A stretch of DNA of 64,000 bases from Litoditis marina (Eukaryota > Nematoda > Chromadorea > Rhabditida > Rhabditidae): contig OZ038435.1 in assembly GCA_964036275.1 (NCBI GenBank), positions 2,170,001 through 2,234,000 on the forward strand, in the 5' to 3' direction. The translations under genes were made by a program, and so were the position numbers. Shown here in pieces: positions 31,860-42,709 of the stretch. The notes under the pieces are model-generated. The model saw nothing but the letters and a program-made list of their open reading frames with translations. It did not search any database and was not told the origin of the DNA. Numbering within the stretch: position 1 is the first letter of the stretch; the number at the start of each line of letters is the position of its first letter.

Positions 31860-32417
31860 ATGTTCGCCAAGATGTGAGTTTTACTGTTTAGTTGTCTGTT
31901 CTCCAGAATTTAAAAACATTTCCTAGATCAAATTCCATAGAACACTAAATAATCGTGTGAGTCGCTAAATTGATTCAAACTGAGATTGACCAAAGTACTT
32001 TTCTTACAAACAATACTTCAATTTCCAGTGTCTGTCTCGTAGCCGTTGCCTGTGTTCTCTCCGGAGCTGATGCGCAGTATTATTCACCTTACGGATACGC
32101 AGCTGCGTACCCGACTGCTTACAGTGCCGCCTACTCTCCTTACGCATCGTATTACGGTGGTTACGCAGGATACGCAGCAGCCTATCCCGCTTACTATGGA
32201 TGGGGAAGCAACAAGGTATGTTGCATCTTGTTACTCACTCTACAGAAGAATTCTCCAAACTTCCTCCAATAGTTATTACAAAAGACTTTGAAGAGGCGAC
32301 CCTATTTGAATTTAGTACCAATTTGCAAGTATTCCAACTTCAATCAATAACTATGTTTTCCAGGGCCAACCATCTGATGCCAAGCCAGTACCAGCTTCTT
32401 TGACCAACAATCAGTGA
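31860..32417 (+). CDS. Secreted Tyr/Ala-rich protein, copy 3 (84 aa)
   Basis: Exons 31860-31873, 32029-32215 and 32364-32417; complete and in frame. Exon 2 differs from copy 2 only at silent sites (for example tattattcacc against tattattcccc). Introns carry more differences than exons, which fits some constraint on the protein. Confidence 0.85.
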
Positions 32418-33364
32418 TCATAACAACACTTGTTTGTACATTACGAACCAATGCGAAACCAATCAATGAAACATTTGCTCATACACTTCGTATTTACTGT
32501 TTTTGTCAAGAATTGTGAAAATCGAGTTCGGAAGTACTCAAAATGAACGGAAATTCCTCGAAATTCGGAATTCAGCATGAAACTCGAAATATTCGGAGTT
32601 CAAGTATAGCGTTTAGCTGTCCCGTTATTTAATAATGTCACAGTTTAGTAGGCAGTTACCAATCTTCGTTTGAGTTTGATCTCGATTTTCAATTTTCGAG
32701 CGAAACGCAACGGGGATCAAACTACAAACACAGCGGGTTAGGGCAACATTACCCGTATAGGGATGTAGGGTTGATTCGTCTAGTTTAATGTCATCATCAT
32801 GGGGATTATACATATTTGACACAGTATTTGCCATACACTGTCAGTAGTTCAAATTTTCATGCGTTTTTCGACTGTTCAAAAAGTGCACTTTAACCTGTTT
32901 TCTAAGTTTTAGATATTGCTTCATCAAGAAATCTCGATATACTGTATTCTGTGAACAGCAGTAAGGATGTGTACCGTATACAGGGTTCGTTCTCTCCCGA
33001 GCCGAAACAATGTTTCTTGCCCTATCTCTTGCCCCGCTGTGTCTGTAGTTTGATTCCGTTGTTTTTCGGTGTAATTTCGTGAATTGTTCCTTATATCGAG
33101 ATCAAACTATAACGAAGATCTGGCGGAACCCTATACTACAGTCCGGCAGTAGCGCCCAGCAATATAAGACTTGACAATCATGAAAATTTGGAAAGTTCCA
33201 TTCTTTTGTGAAAGAGTAAATCTGACAGCGCAAGCCCTTTTTTCCGTGTTTTTTGTTGATGTTACTCGGTGCTAGCATTATAGAAATACAGAGTCAAGAG
33301 CGTGTGTTGACTTCTCTTGAACCACAACGAAAGTTGATTAAACTTGGCGAAAAAACAAAAATTT

Positions 33365-33437
33365 CGAACTCGGCAGGATTCGAACCTGCAATCTTCTGCT
33401 CCGTAGGCAGACGCGTTATCCATTGCGCCACGAGTCC
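33365..33437 (-). tRNA. tRNA-Arg(ACG), unit 3
   Basis: Same 73-nt sequence as units 1 and 2; intact cloverleaf with anticodon ACG. Confidence 0.9.
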
Positions 33438-33880
33438 ACATGCAGGTGTCTGTGGAAACGCCAGCAAACCCAGCACACTTTATTTCCGTGTTCCCCTAAT
33501 CGATATCGAAAGACGCTGTCAATTTGATTCTAATTTTAAACATGTATTAATTCATTGTTCATATACTATTAGAGCCCAAATTCTATCGGATAAGAGCCAG
33601 CTGCGTGAACAAAGGAAAATTATGCACTATTCAGCTGGGTTTGTAGTTTGCTCCTGTCGAGTTCCGGTTGAAATTCGTGAATTATGGCCTGTATCCAGAT
33701 CAAAACAACGAATGTTGGTCACACCCTATAATTAGGTTTAACTCTTAGCAAGTTCTTATACCACACCAAATCTCACGTATTTTCTGTACGTGAAATGCCA
33801 ACAGTGTCCCCAACCAGTCAGTAGTTGCCCGCGGCACTAAACATACACAGAAAAAAGGGGTGAACAACCAAAGCGGCGAG

Positions 33881-33888
33881 TATAAAAG
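33881..33888 (+). promoter_or_regulatory. TATA box of secreted-protein copy 4
   Basis: TATAAAAG 46 bp before the ATG at 33934. The promoter is intact although the gene body is disrupted. Confidence 0.6.
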
Positions 33889-33933
33889 AGAGAGGAAAAT
33901 GTAGAGAATATCAACCAAGTAGATCATACAAAC

Positions 33934-34559
33934 ATGTTCGCCAAGATGTGAGTTTTACTGTTTAGTTGTCTGATCTTCAGAGTTTAAAAACATTTCCTAG
34001 AATAATTTCCATAGAACACTAAATAATCGTGTTAATCGCTAATTCGATTAAAATTAAGATTGACCAAAGTACTTTTCTTACAAACAATACTTCAATTTCC
34101 AGTGTCTGTCTCGTAGCCGTTGCCTGTGTTCTCTCCGGAGCTGATGCTTTTTGATTGATTGATTTATTACGCATATAAATACGTGAAAAAATGAGATGAG
34201 AAGTGGGAAAAATGCGCAGTATTATTCCCCTTACGGATACGCAGCTGCGTACCCGACTGCTTACAGTGCCGCCTACTCTCCTTACGCATCGTATTACGGT
34301 GGTTACGCAGGATACGCAGCAGCCTATCCCGCTTACTATGGATGGGGAAGCAACAAGGTATGTTGCATCTTGTTACTCACTCTACAGAAGAATTCTCCAA
34401 ACTTCCTCCAATAGTTATTACAAAAGACTTTGAAGAGGCAACCCTATTTGAATTTAGTACCAATTTGCAAGTATTCCAACTTCAATCAATAACTATGTTT
34501 TCCAGGGCCAACCATCTGATGCCAAGCCAGTACCAGCTTCTTTGACCAACAATCAGTGA
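33934..34559 (+). pseudogene. Secreted Tyr/Ala-rich protein, copy 4, disrupted by a 68-bp insertion
   Basis: Exons correspond to 33934-33947, 34103-34357 and 34506-34559. Exon 2 carries an extra 68 bp at 34148-34215, right after the signal peptide codons. Translation runs SGADAF and meets TGA. The length is not a multiple of three, so the frame would be lost in any case. Promoter, introns and exon 3 remain normal. Confidence 0.9.
34148..34215 (-). mobile_element. 68-bp retroelement-like insertion in copy 4
   Basis: Begins tttttgattgattgattta and is flanked by ATGC on both sides (34144-34147 and 34212-34215), a likely 4-bp target duplication. Read on the minus strand it ends in aataaatcaatcaatcaaaaa-like sequence, as in the A-rich tail of a short, heavily 5'-truncated LINE or SINE. 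Confidence 0.6.
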
Positions 34560-35506
34560 TCATAACAACACTTGTTTGTACATTACGAACCAATGCGAAA
34601 CCAATCAATGAAACATTTTCTCATACACTTCGTATTTACTGTTTTTGTCAAGAATTGTGAAAATCGAGTTCGGAAGTACTCAAAATGAACGGAAATTCCT
34701 CGAAATTCGGAATTCAGCATGAAACTCGAAATATTCGAAGTTCAAGTATAGCGTTTAGCTGTCCCGTTATTTAATAATGTCACAGTTTAGTAGGCAGTTG
34801 CCAATCTTCGTTTGAGTTTGCTCTCGACTTTCAATTTTCGAGCGAAACGCAACAGGGATCAAACTAGAAACATAGCGGGTTAGGGCAACATTACCCGTAT
34901 ATGGATGTAGGGTTGATTCGTCTAATTTAATGTCATCATCATGGGGATTATACATATTTGACACAGTATTTGCCCTACACTGTCAGTAGTTCATATTTTC
35001 ATGCGTTTTTCGACTGTTCAAAAAGTGCACTTTAACCTGTTTTCTAAGTTTTAGATATTGCTTCATCAAGAAATCTCGATATACTGTATTCTGTGAACAG
35101 CAGTAAGGATGTGTACCGTATACAGGGTTCGTTCTCTCCCGAGCCGAAACAATGTTTCTTGCCCTATCTCTTGCCCCGCTATGTCTGTAGTTTGTTTCCG
35201 TTGTTTTTCGGTGTAATTTCGTGAATTGTTCCTCATATCGAGATCAAACTATAACGAAGATCTGGCGGAACCCTATACTACAGTCCGGCAGTAGCGCCCA
35301 GCAATATAAGACTTGACAATCATGAAAATTTGGAAAGTTTCATTCTTTTGTGAAAGAGTAAATCTGACAGCGCAAGCCCTTTTTTCCGTGTTTTTTGTTG
35401 ATGTTACTCGGTGCTAGCATTATAGAAATACAGAGTCAAGAGCGTGTGTTGACTTCTTTTGAACCACAACGAAAGTTGATTAAACTTGGCGAAAAAACAA
35501 AAATTT

Positions 35507-35579
35507 CGAACTCGGCAGGATTCGAACCTGCAATCTTCTGCTCCGTAGGCAGACGCGTTATCCATTGCGCCACGAGTCC
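35507..35579 (-). tRNA. tRNA-Arg(ACG), unit 4
   Basis: Same 73-nt sequence as the other three; intact. Unit 5 has no tRNA because homology ends first. Confidence 0.9.
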
Positions 35580-36022
35580 ACATGCAGGTGTCTGTGGAAA
35601 CGCCAGCAAACCCAGCACACTTTATTTCCGTGTTCCCCTAATCGATATCGAAAGACGCTGTCAATTTGATTCTAATTTTAAACATGTATTAATTCATTGT
35701 TCATATACTATTAGAGCCCAAATTCTATCGGATAAGAGCCAGCTGCGTGAACAAAGGAAAACTATGCACTATTCAGCTGGGTTTGTAGTTTGCTCCTGTC
35801 GAGTTCCGGTTGAAATTCGTGAATTATGGCCTGTATCCAGATCAAAACAACGAATATTGGTCACACCCTATAATTAGGTTTAACTCTTAGCAAGTTCTTA
35901 TACCACACCAAATCTCACGTATTTTCTGTACGTGAAATGCCAACAGTGTCCCCAACCAGTCAGTAGTTGCCCGTGGCACTAAACATACACAGAAAAAAGG
36001 GGTGAACAACCAAAGCGGCGAG

Positions 36023-36030
36023 TATAAAAG
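36023..36030 (+). promoter_or_regulatory. TATA box of secreted-protein copy 5
   Basis: TATAAAAG 46 bp before the ATG at 36076. Confidence 0.65.
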
Positions 36031-36075
36031 AGAGAGGGAAATGTAGAGAATATCAACCAAGTAGATCATCCAAAC

Positions 36076-36633
36076 ATGTTCGCCAAGATGTGAGTTTTAC
36101 TGTTTAGTTGTCTGTTCTCCAGAATTTAAAAACATTTCCTAGATTAAATTCCATAGAACACTAAATAATCGTGTGAATCGCTAAATTGATTCAAACTGAG
36201 ATTGACCAAAGTACTTTTCTCACAAACAATACTTCAATTTCCAGTGTCTGTCTCGTAGCCGTTGCCTGTGTTCTCTCCGGAGCTGATGCGCAGTATTATT
36301 CCCCTTACGGATACGCAGCTGCGTACCCGACTGCCTACAGTGCCGCCTACTCTCCTTACGCATCGTATTACGGTGGTTACACAGGATACGCAGCAGCCTA
36401 TCCCGCTTATTACGGATGGGGAAGCAACAAGGTATGTTGGATCTTGTTACTCAATCTACAGAAGAATTCTGCAAACTTCCTCCAATAGTTATTACGAAAC
36501 ACTTTAAAGAGGCGACTCAATGTGAATTTAGTACCAATTTGCAAGTATTCCAAAGGCAATCAATAACTATGTTTTCCAGGGCCAACCATCTGATGCCAAG
36601 CCAGTACCAGCTTCGTTGACCAACAATCAGTGA
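36076..36633 (+). CDS. Secreted Tyr/Ala-rich protein, copy 5 (84 aa)
   Basis: Exons 36076-36089, 36245-36431 and 36580-36633; complete. It is the most diverged copy: one Ala to Thr change gives YYGGYTGYAAAY, and intron 2 has several substitutions. As the distal copy it may be closest to the founder, with the others homogenised later. TATA box present. Confidence 0.85.
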
Positions 36634-36954
36634 TCATAACAACACTTGTTTGTACATTACGAACCAATGCGAAACCAATCAATGAAACATTTGCTCATAC
36701 ACTTTTTTTCTTACTGTTTTTGTCAAGAATCGTAAAAATCGAGTTCGGAAGTACTCAAAATGAACGGAAATTCCTCGAAATTCGGAATTCAGCATGAAAC
36801 TCGAAATATTCGAAGTTCAAGTATAGCGTTTAGCTGTCCCGTTATTTAATAATGTCACAGTTTAGTAGGCAGTTGGCAATCTTCGTTTGAGTTTGATCTC
36901 GATTTTCAATTTTCGAGCGAAACGCAACGGGGATCAAACTACAAACACAGCGTT

Positions 36955-37665
36955 GAAGATAGTACCCAAACCCTCAATAACACCTTAATCTGGACAATTT
37001 TTTGAAAAGTAATGCCAGATTCGAACTTTTCATAACATTTCACCCTTTATTGATGTTGTTCTCCGGTCTCCTTCAACCACTTGGTACGAAGGGGTTATCC
37101 AAAACTAAGTTACCCGATTCCTCGTGGAATTGGCCAGATTTTGATTGAACTTGCGTTATTATCATGTGTCTAACTTGTAATTTTTTCATTGCAGTAGCAT
37201 ATTTTGTTTCAATTCATACTCGCTGAGCAACGTCAATGTTTTTGAAACCCCTCTTCGAAGACAACTGAGCAGGATAATACATTTTTGTCATAAACACTCG
37301 AAAACTATGAACAAAGCCATTTAGCTTTGTTCAACATTTTTTTTAGAAAGACGAAATATGTCATTCCTTCCAGTGAAATCCTACATGACACCGGCGATGA
37401 TTTTTGAGAATAATCAGAAACTGTTTTGTTTGTACAAAGTGTTACATTGATTTTGTTATGAATATTCGATCCAACAATCTGATTCATGCGGGAAATAGAC
37501 TCTTTATCGTACAAAGGAATGTATTAGTTTGCTGTAGGTTCGCTATATATTATTAAAGAACCTTTTGAGAAAGTTCGGGGACTACGTATATGGGTACTCT
37601 TCTATATAGACTCGTTTTGCTACTTCAAAAACCACATCGGAAAAAACGATTCATTAGATAACAAG
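36955..37665. other. Spacer between the array and sideroflexin
   Basis: Unit homology stops in the middle of the dispersed inverted repeat at about 36954. The rest is AT-rich with no gene, RNA or repeat that I can support. Confidence 0.5.
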
Positions 37666-40600
37666 CTACAGTCCTTTGTTGAAGTACACCACCGTGGGAG
37701 CAAACTGACGAGCGTTGATTTTCTTCTGAAGTTCCGGTTCGAGTTGGGAAACCTGAACAACAAATAAGTAAATAAAATGTGTACGGTTCGTGTCATCCGT
37801 TTGTAACTTTACTTCGATTCACTTTACAATTACGTACAATATCAAAATGAACCGTAAATAGACTGTCCGTAGAAAGGTGGAAAAAGCAATTAGGTGAGTA
37901 TAAAGAAAGAGTGAAGAATGAATGAATGAGAAAAAGATAAAACAGAGAGAAAATAGGTGATATTATAGAAAAAGGTTACCGGGATCGATCCTCTCTGTGG
38001 GAATATGGCACAACATAGCGGAGTCGAGAAGGAGAAGGCCAGCATAAAGCCACAAATGAAGATTTGAAGCGGTGATGCCATCCAACTCTAGAAAGGCAAT
38101 ATAGTTGGTCCCAACAGAAAACCTACAAATCATCGTATCTCTCCATTCATGCTGTGCAGAAACCAATACATGCATGTGCCTTCAAAAACAGTGTCAACAG
38201 TGAGCCAAGCGTTTGTGAAAGGTTGAAAATCCGCTGTACAATATTTTGACAACTTGTTTAGTCACATCAGAGGCCCGAGAACTTTTCACGCAGTTCCATC
38301 ATTTATTTCTCATACACATATAAACTTTCTTATACGCAATCTGAGCCTCTTGAACTGGGCTGACTTTTTTCAAAAATGGTTTTTTCATGATTACTCTGAG
38401 TGTGTAGGAATGGCTGAAGCTATTTCATCAATTATACAGATATGAGAGTGTCAACGGAAGGAAACACGTAAAACCAGTCAACTGAAACAAATACTATGTT
38501 TTAATTATATCAGTCGGTTTGATGAAACACTCACCCGATAGTATGTCTTCTTACGGAGATGATTGAAAATGATTGGTCCGAAAACTGAAATTAATAAGCT
38601 ATGAATTTCAATGTGAGAGGAGAAAAAATTGCGTATAATCGTCGCCAACGGAAAGGTGGTGGGGTACTGTATATCTCACTTTCCGCTGTGTACGTCAGCA
38701 TGTCTTCGCGTCCAAAGGTTGTGGTTATATTCTCTGATAAAATGGTTCGCGTCCTGCTACCAACATTTTGCTCGCAGGTCCGATTCCGGCGTGAGACAGT
38801 TTTTCAAATTTGGCACTCACGATAGCGCAGGTTGGGGCCAAAGTGTATTTGTCGCAAATAATACAGTAATTGTGCTCACCCATATTCGGTATTCCCATTC
38901 CAATTCGGCTGAGAATGACCTGCGGGACGGCTGTGTAGGGAACTATCTTCGAAAGCCCTAGCTCCGTCCCTTTTTCGTCTTCTACCATGATGCCATTGGC
39001 GAACTCCCTGGAAAAACATGGATCTGTAATTACTGGATACGCTATGAGATGAGCAGTTCGAGACAGTTATCGTGTTTCGCTCTACTTCGTTTATAGTTTG
39101 GTTTTGGACTGAAGTTGGACTGAAATTCGAGAAATTCAATTTTATTTCAAGATCAAGCCTTGAATCAGAGTGACTGCTCTCCTATTTCAGGAAAGAATGC
39201 GGAGCACTGACTTTCTTCCACTTGAGCATCACGAAAACTTCTTTTGAGAACTAACACAGCAGAAACTCACAAAATTCCAAAATTTCTTCAAATACAAAAT
39301 TCCCATTTTGACGACAAAGAAATAAAACTTACTCGCTCCTCATCATGGGAATGTTGATGAAGTTAGCCAGAACCACTGCAACAAACGGTACCAGAGCCCC
39401 TAGTAGGGGAGGCGGTTTCTGGATAAAAAGTTCGAGTGAGGGTGTAGACAGTAAAATTTTTGTCATGCAGTGAGAGCGGCAAGATCGCACTATTCATACA
39501 AATGGTTCTTGAATGGAAAAAAGATTATTTGGGGGCATACACACTACACAGCAAAGTTTTTGGAACAATATCAGACATAAATGGGATCCAACTACAAACC
39601 CAGTAGGAAAAATAACATGTATCGTTACAGAACCGAATTGATATATTTTTTCACAGTTCAACTCGACACTGGTTGTAAACGTCTCAAATATTGACTCACC
39701 TTCATTCTTGCCACCATTCCATTGGCGAGAAGTGCCGTTCCCACTGCGCCACTCGTGGCAAATGTGTATGACGTCATCAGGCGCTCATTCGAACCCTGAA
39801 AAACAGTTTATGTTCCGATCAGGTAAACACGGCTCATTACGATACAACCTTATCTGTACCCATGTATCCGTAGTTTGATCTACGTGTTGGTGTTGCCTAA
39901 ATTCACTGCCTAGCTGATTCTGATTTTGTCTAGGATGGATCCGCTCATTTGACGTACACTCCTCACTAACAAGTTGCAATATAACGTATGATGTAGGACA
40001 TCATACTCACCGCTATAATAAGTAAATGGTCGTATCGATCTTATACGAGTTAATATGTCTTCTAAGGAGTATGTCATAATTCTAATGTGTTCTTGTGACT
40101 GTGCATTCAAGTTTCCAAAAACTACTTGCGAGTGCAAGAGCTGAAGCGAAACTGAAAAAACAACTTGTTTTCAAGTTCCTAAGAGTGAAGGTGTATTTCG
40201 GAATCCTAACGCAGTTTCACAATCAGTTCAAGTCTATGTTTAAAAACAAAAAAGAGAAAAACGAACCGGAGCAGTTCCACTTCGGTTTGTGTAGTTGACA
40301 ATAGCGTTGAAAGACTGATTCAACCATTGGAAGAGTAGTACATGCGAGAACCTGAAAAACGTTACTGATTAATGTATCACCTAAGAAAATTATTGTTATT
40401 GATTGACTGCACCATTTATCAATTTAGAAAAATAGTATCAGTGATTTGAAAGCACGACGCTGTTATTGTGTGTTGATAAGCATAAGCACACTATTGATTA
40501 GTTTAAGAACCTGCATGACATTCTATCTTAGCTCATAAATTCTAACAAAATAAATTAGCAGAGACTAACTTTTTGTGAAATGTCAGCATTCCTCCTGTGA

Positions 40601-42151
40601 TAATCATGTTGCAGGGCACCTGGAAAGTAGAGATAATTTTTGTTGAGCTGGTTAATGAACAACGAAAATTTAAATTTTCAAACCTATCTATCACTTCAAC
40701 TGTGTTTTCACTTGTTTTGTCTAACTTTTAACTAGTTGATAATATGCGACTACATGAACTACTTTCAACATTGGATGCTCACGTCTGACGATTTGTTGTG
40801 ACACTGTGGCAAGTCTCAAACTGACGACTGCTTGAACGCTCGCCAGGCGCCGTATCAAACCCCTAGACAACCTTGATATACCTCATGAACAACATCTCAT
40901 GAGCTGCTGATGAGATTCTATTGATTGCTATGCTACAATAAAAGTTCACGAGTAGCTCACGAGGTGTGTTCATAAGATTCTCATGAGAAACTCACATAAA
41001 CTTCTCATGAGGATGCTACGCCGACAGTCGCCATCCCAGACTCGCCAAAAGTACTCGGTTCAGACCAAAGAATTCCACGACAAAACAAAAACCGCATTTT
41101 CGATTCGCAAATGAGCTGAATAAGTATACGATTCCGTACCTGTGCACTCATTCTGCCGAGAACGAACATTTTGTTGCCGGTTTCTGGATGAAATGCCGAG
41201 TCGTACAGCGTCTTTGCCTTCCACAACTCGTCAACAGTCATGTTGGCCCGAAATTTGCCTTCGCTGAAGACAAGTATTGAAATGTGGTATTTTTGAACAA
41301 AGTCTCACATTGTACTCATGCACAGTTTACAACTGTACTAATGAACATTTGTCATGCAAAAATGGCGATGCAATTATTTAAAACTGACCTACTCTCAGTA
41401 TGTTTATTCACGTAGTCACGTAGCACGGAAACGAAATCAGCAACTGTACGCCACTTTAATTCACGTATATATATATAGTGATGTGAATTTTACGTTGCTA
41501 TGCATACGATTTACAAAATAGTGTATTATCGTTATATTGTTTGCTCCTTTCGAAACGAAGATTGCGAAATATAGCGTCTTTTTCACGGAGATTCCTCAAC
41601 TCACTTGTAATCATTAACAATCTTTTTGCACTCGTCCAGTTTTCGTGACGAAACGAACACATTTAATGGATTTGTAACGGCGATGAAGTGTCGCGCACGC
41701 CCTGCAATTTTGAATTTGGTTTCCGAATTCACAGCTTAATCGTGTTAGAATCCAATGAACTCCCACTCTATCATGAAAACCCAACACGCTCTCCTTTTTT
41801 TGTCAAACTCAAGTTACGCCGTAATTTTAGTCTCGAAAAGATCGGTTTCCAGAAAAATGACAACGCCCTTGGCCAGAAACTTGCAAAACTTAGATCGAAA
41901 ATAGCTCAAATTGTCTGAGTAATTACGGTTTGTAATGGGCATACCAAGCGGTACGAATTGCATTCAAAGTATTTGTGCCTATCTATCTATCTGTCAAAAA
42001 CTCTGTAAGATCTTCTCTAACTGACTCGTGTTTTTCTGTTCTCGATCAAAGTTGAAAAATTAAGTTTTATCTCGCCCTCACCATAGTACGTATCCTGACT
42101 CCAGCGGGGTTTAGAAATATCGGGTAATACAGAAGACACCAATTCACTCAT
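37666..42151 (-). CDS. Sideroflexin (mitochondrial amino-acid carrier)
   Basis: Eleven exons on the minus strand: 42151-42082, 41701-41605, 41263-41140, 40619-40570, 40351-40267, 39795-39700, 39418-39333, 39007-38880, 38584-38535, 38087-37980 and 37752-37666. Phases all agree and total 981 nt (326 aa), the normal family length. Family landmarks in order: [124 protein letters not shown], and the family C-terminus VVYFNKGL. Sideroflexins sit in the inner mitochondrial membrane; SFXN1 and SFXN3 import serine for one-carbon metabolism. Which paralogue this is cannot be said. It is head to head with the SLC6 gene, 558 bp apart. Confidence 0.92.
38629..38830 (+). repeat. tRNA-derived SINE-like repeat, copy 1
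   Basis: Lies in a sideroflexin intron and shares ~200 bp with 48690-48905 (opposite strand): gtcgccaacggaaaggtgg ... gcaggtccgattccggcg. The right part is tRNA-like, with a B-box-type motif (GGTCCGATTCC). It cannot be a functional tRNA because the stems do not pair. Confidence 0.5.
40850..41022. repeat. CTCATGAG-rich inverted-repeat element, copy 1
   Basis: In a sideroflexin intron. Bounded by GGCGCCGT and ACGCCGAC and filled with ctcatgag and close variants. A related copy lies at 44866-45043 in an SLC6 intron. Confidence 0.6.
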
Positions 42152-42709
42152 CCTGCAAATGTATTCACATTGTCCACCTTTCACATTTCTATTCACATAA
42201 ACATCGGAAAAACTTCATTTTATCATCAAATTATAGTTTGAACCGAAATGTGGCCAATCCAAATTTTAAACGGTCGTTTCACAAATTCACAAAGACTGGT
42301 AGCTATCCCAGGTACTGTGTTTTTCCAAGGGGTATCATTTCCGAATAGAATCCAATATTAATTACGGCGACAGACCAATACTAGTGTAAGGTCTATAAAG
42401 GAACATAAAAAAGAAGATTCTCCAAAAACTTACTTTTAAGAAAACGACCACCACAATGACTGACAAAAGTAAGAATTACTGCGAATCCTTTGCCCAGAAG
42501 TTTACCTGTTTCTCCGTACGCGTGCCACGTGATCGAGATACCGTTTTCAAGAATGTGCTCTGTTTGTAGAGTTGTACGCGTTAAACCACGTGCAATGCAT
42601 GTGAGCGACCACCCACGGAGCTGAAGTTCTTGAAGATTGCGAAATACGTCGAGATACGTGAAGAAAGCTCGTGAGACCAATTCATTTTGATCGCCAACCT
42701 GCTGCAGTC

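Larger units (their letters stand above)
27721..36954. repeat. Tandem array of five ~2.07-kb units (secreted-protein gene + tRNA-Arg)
   Basis: Corresponding points lie at 28052, 30126, 32200, 34342 and 36416, giving periods of 2074, 2074, 2142 and 2074 bp. The 2142 period contains a 68-bp insertion. Units are nearly identical through exons, introns and spacers alike, so duplication is recent or homogenised. The fifth unit loses homology at about 36954, before its tRNA. The first begins within intron 1. Together with the inverted copy at 1-1062 there are six gene copies. Confidence 0.95.

Noticed and set aside
38725..39139. Open minus-strand frames of 87 codons
   Set aside because: They overlap the real sideroflexin exon at 38880-39007; one is a frame extension into introns and the other is a shadow frame.
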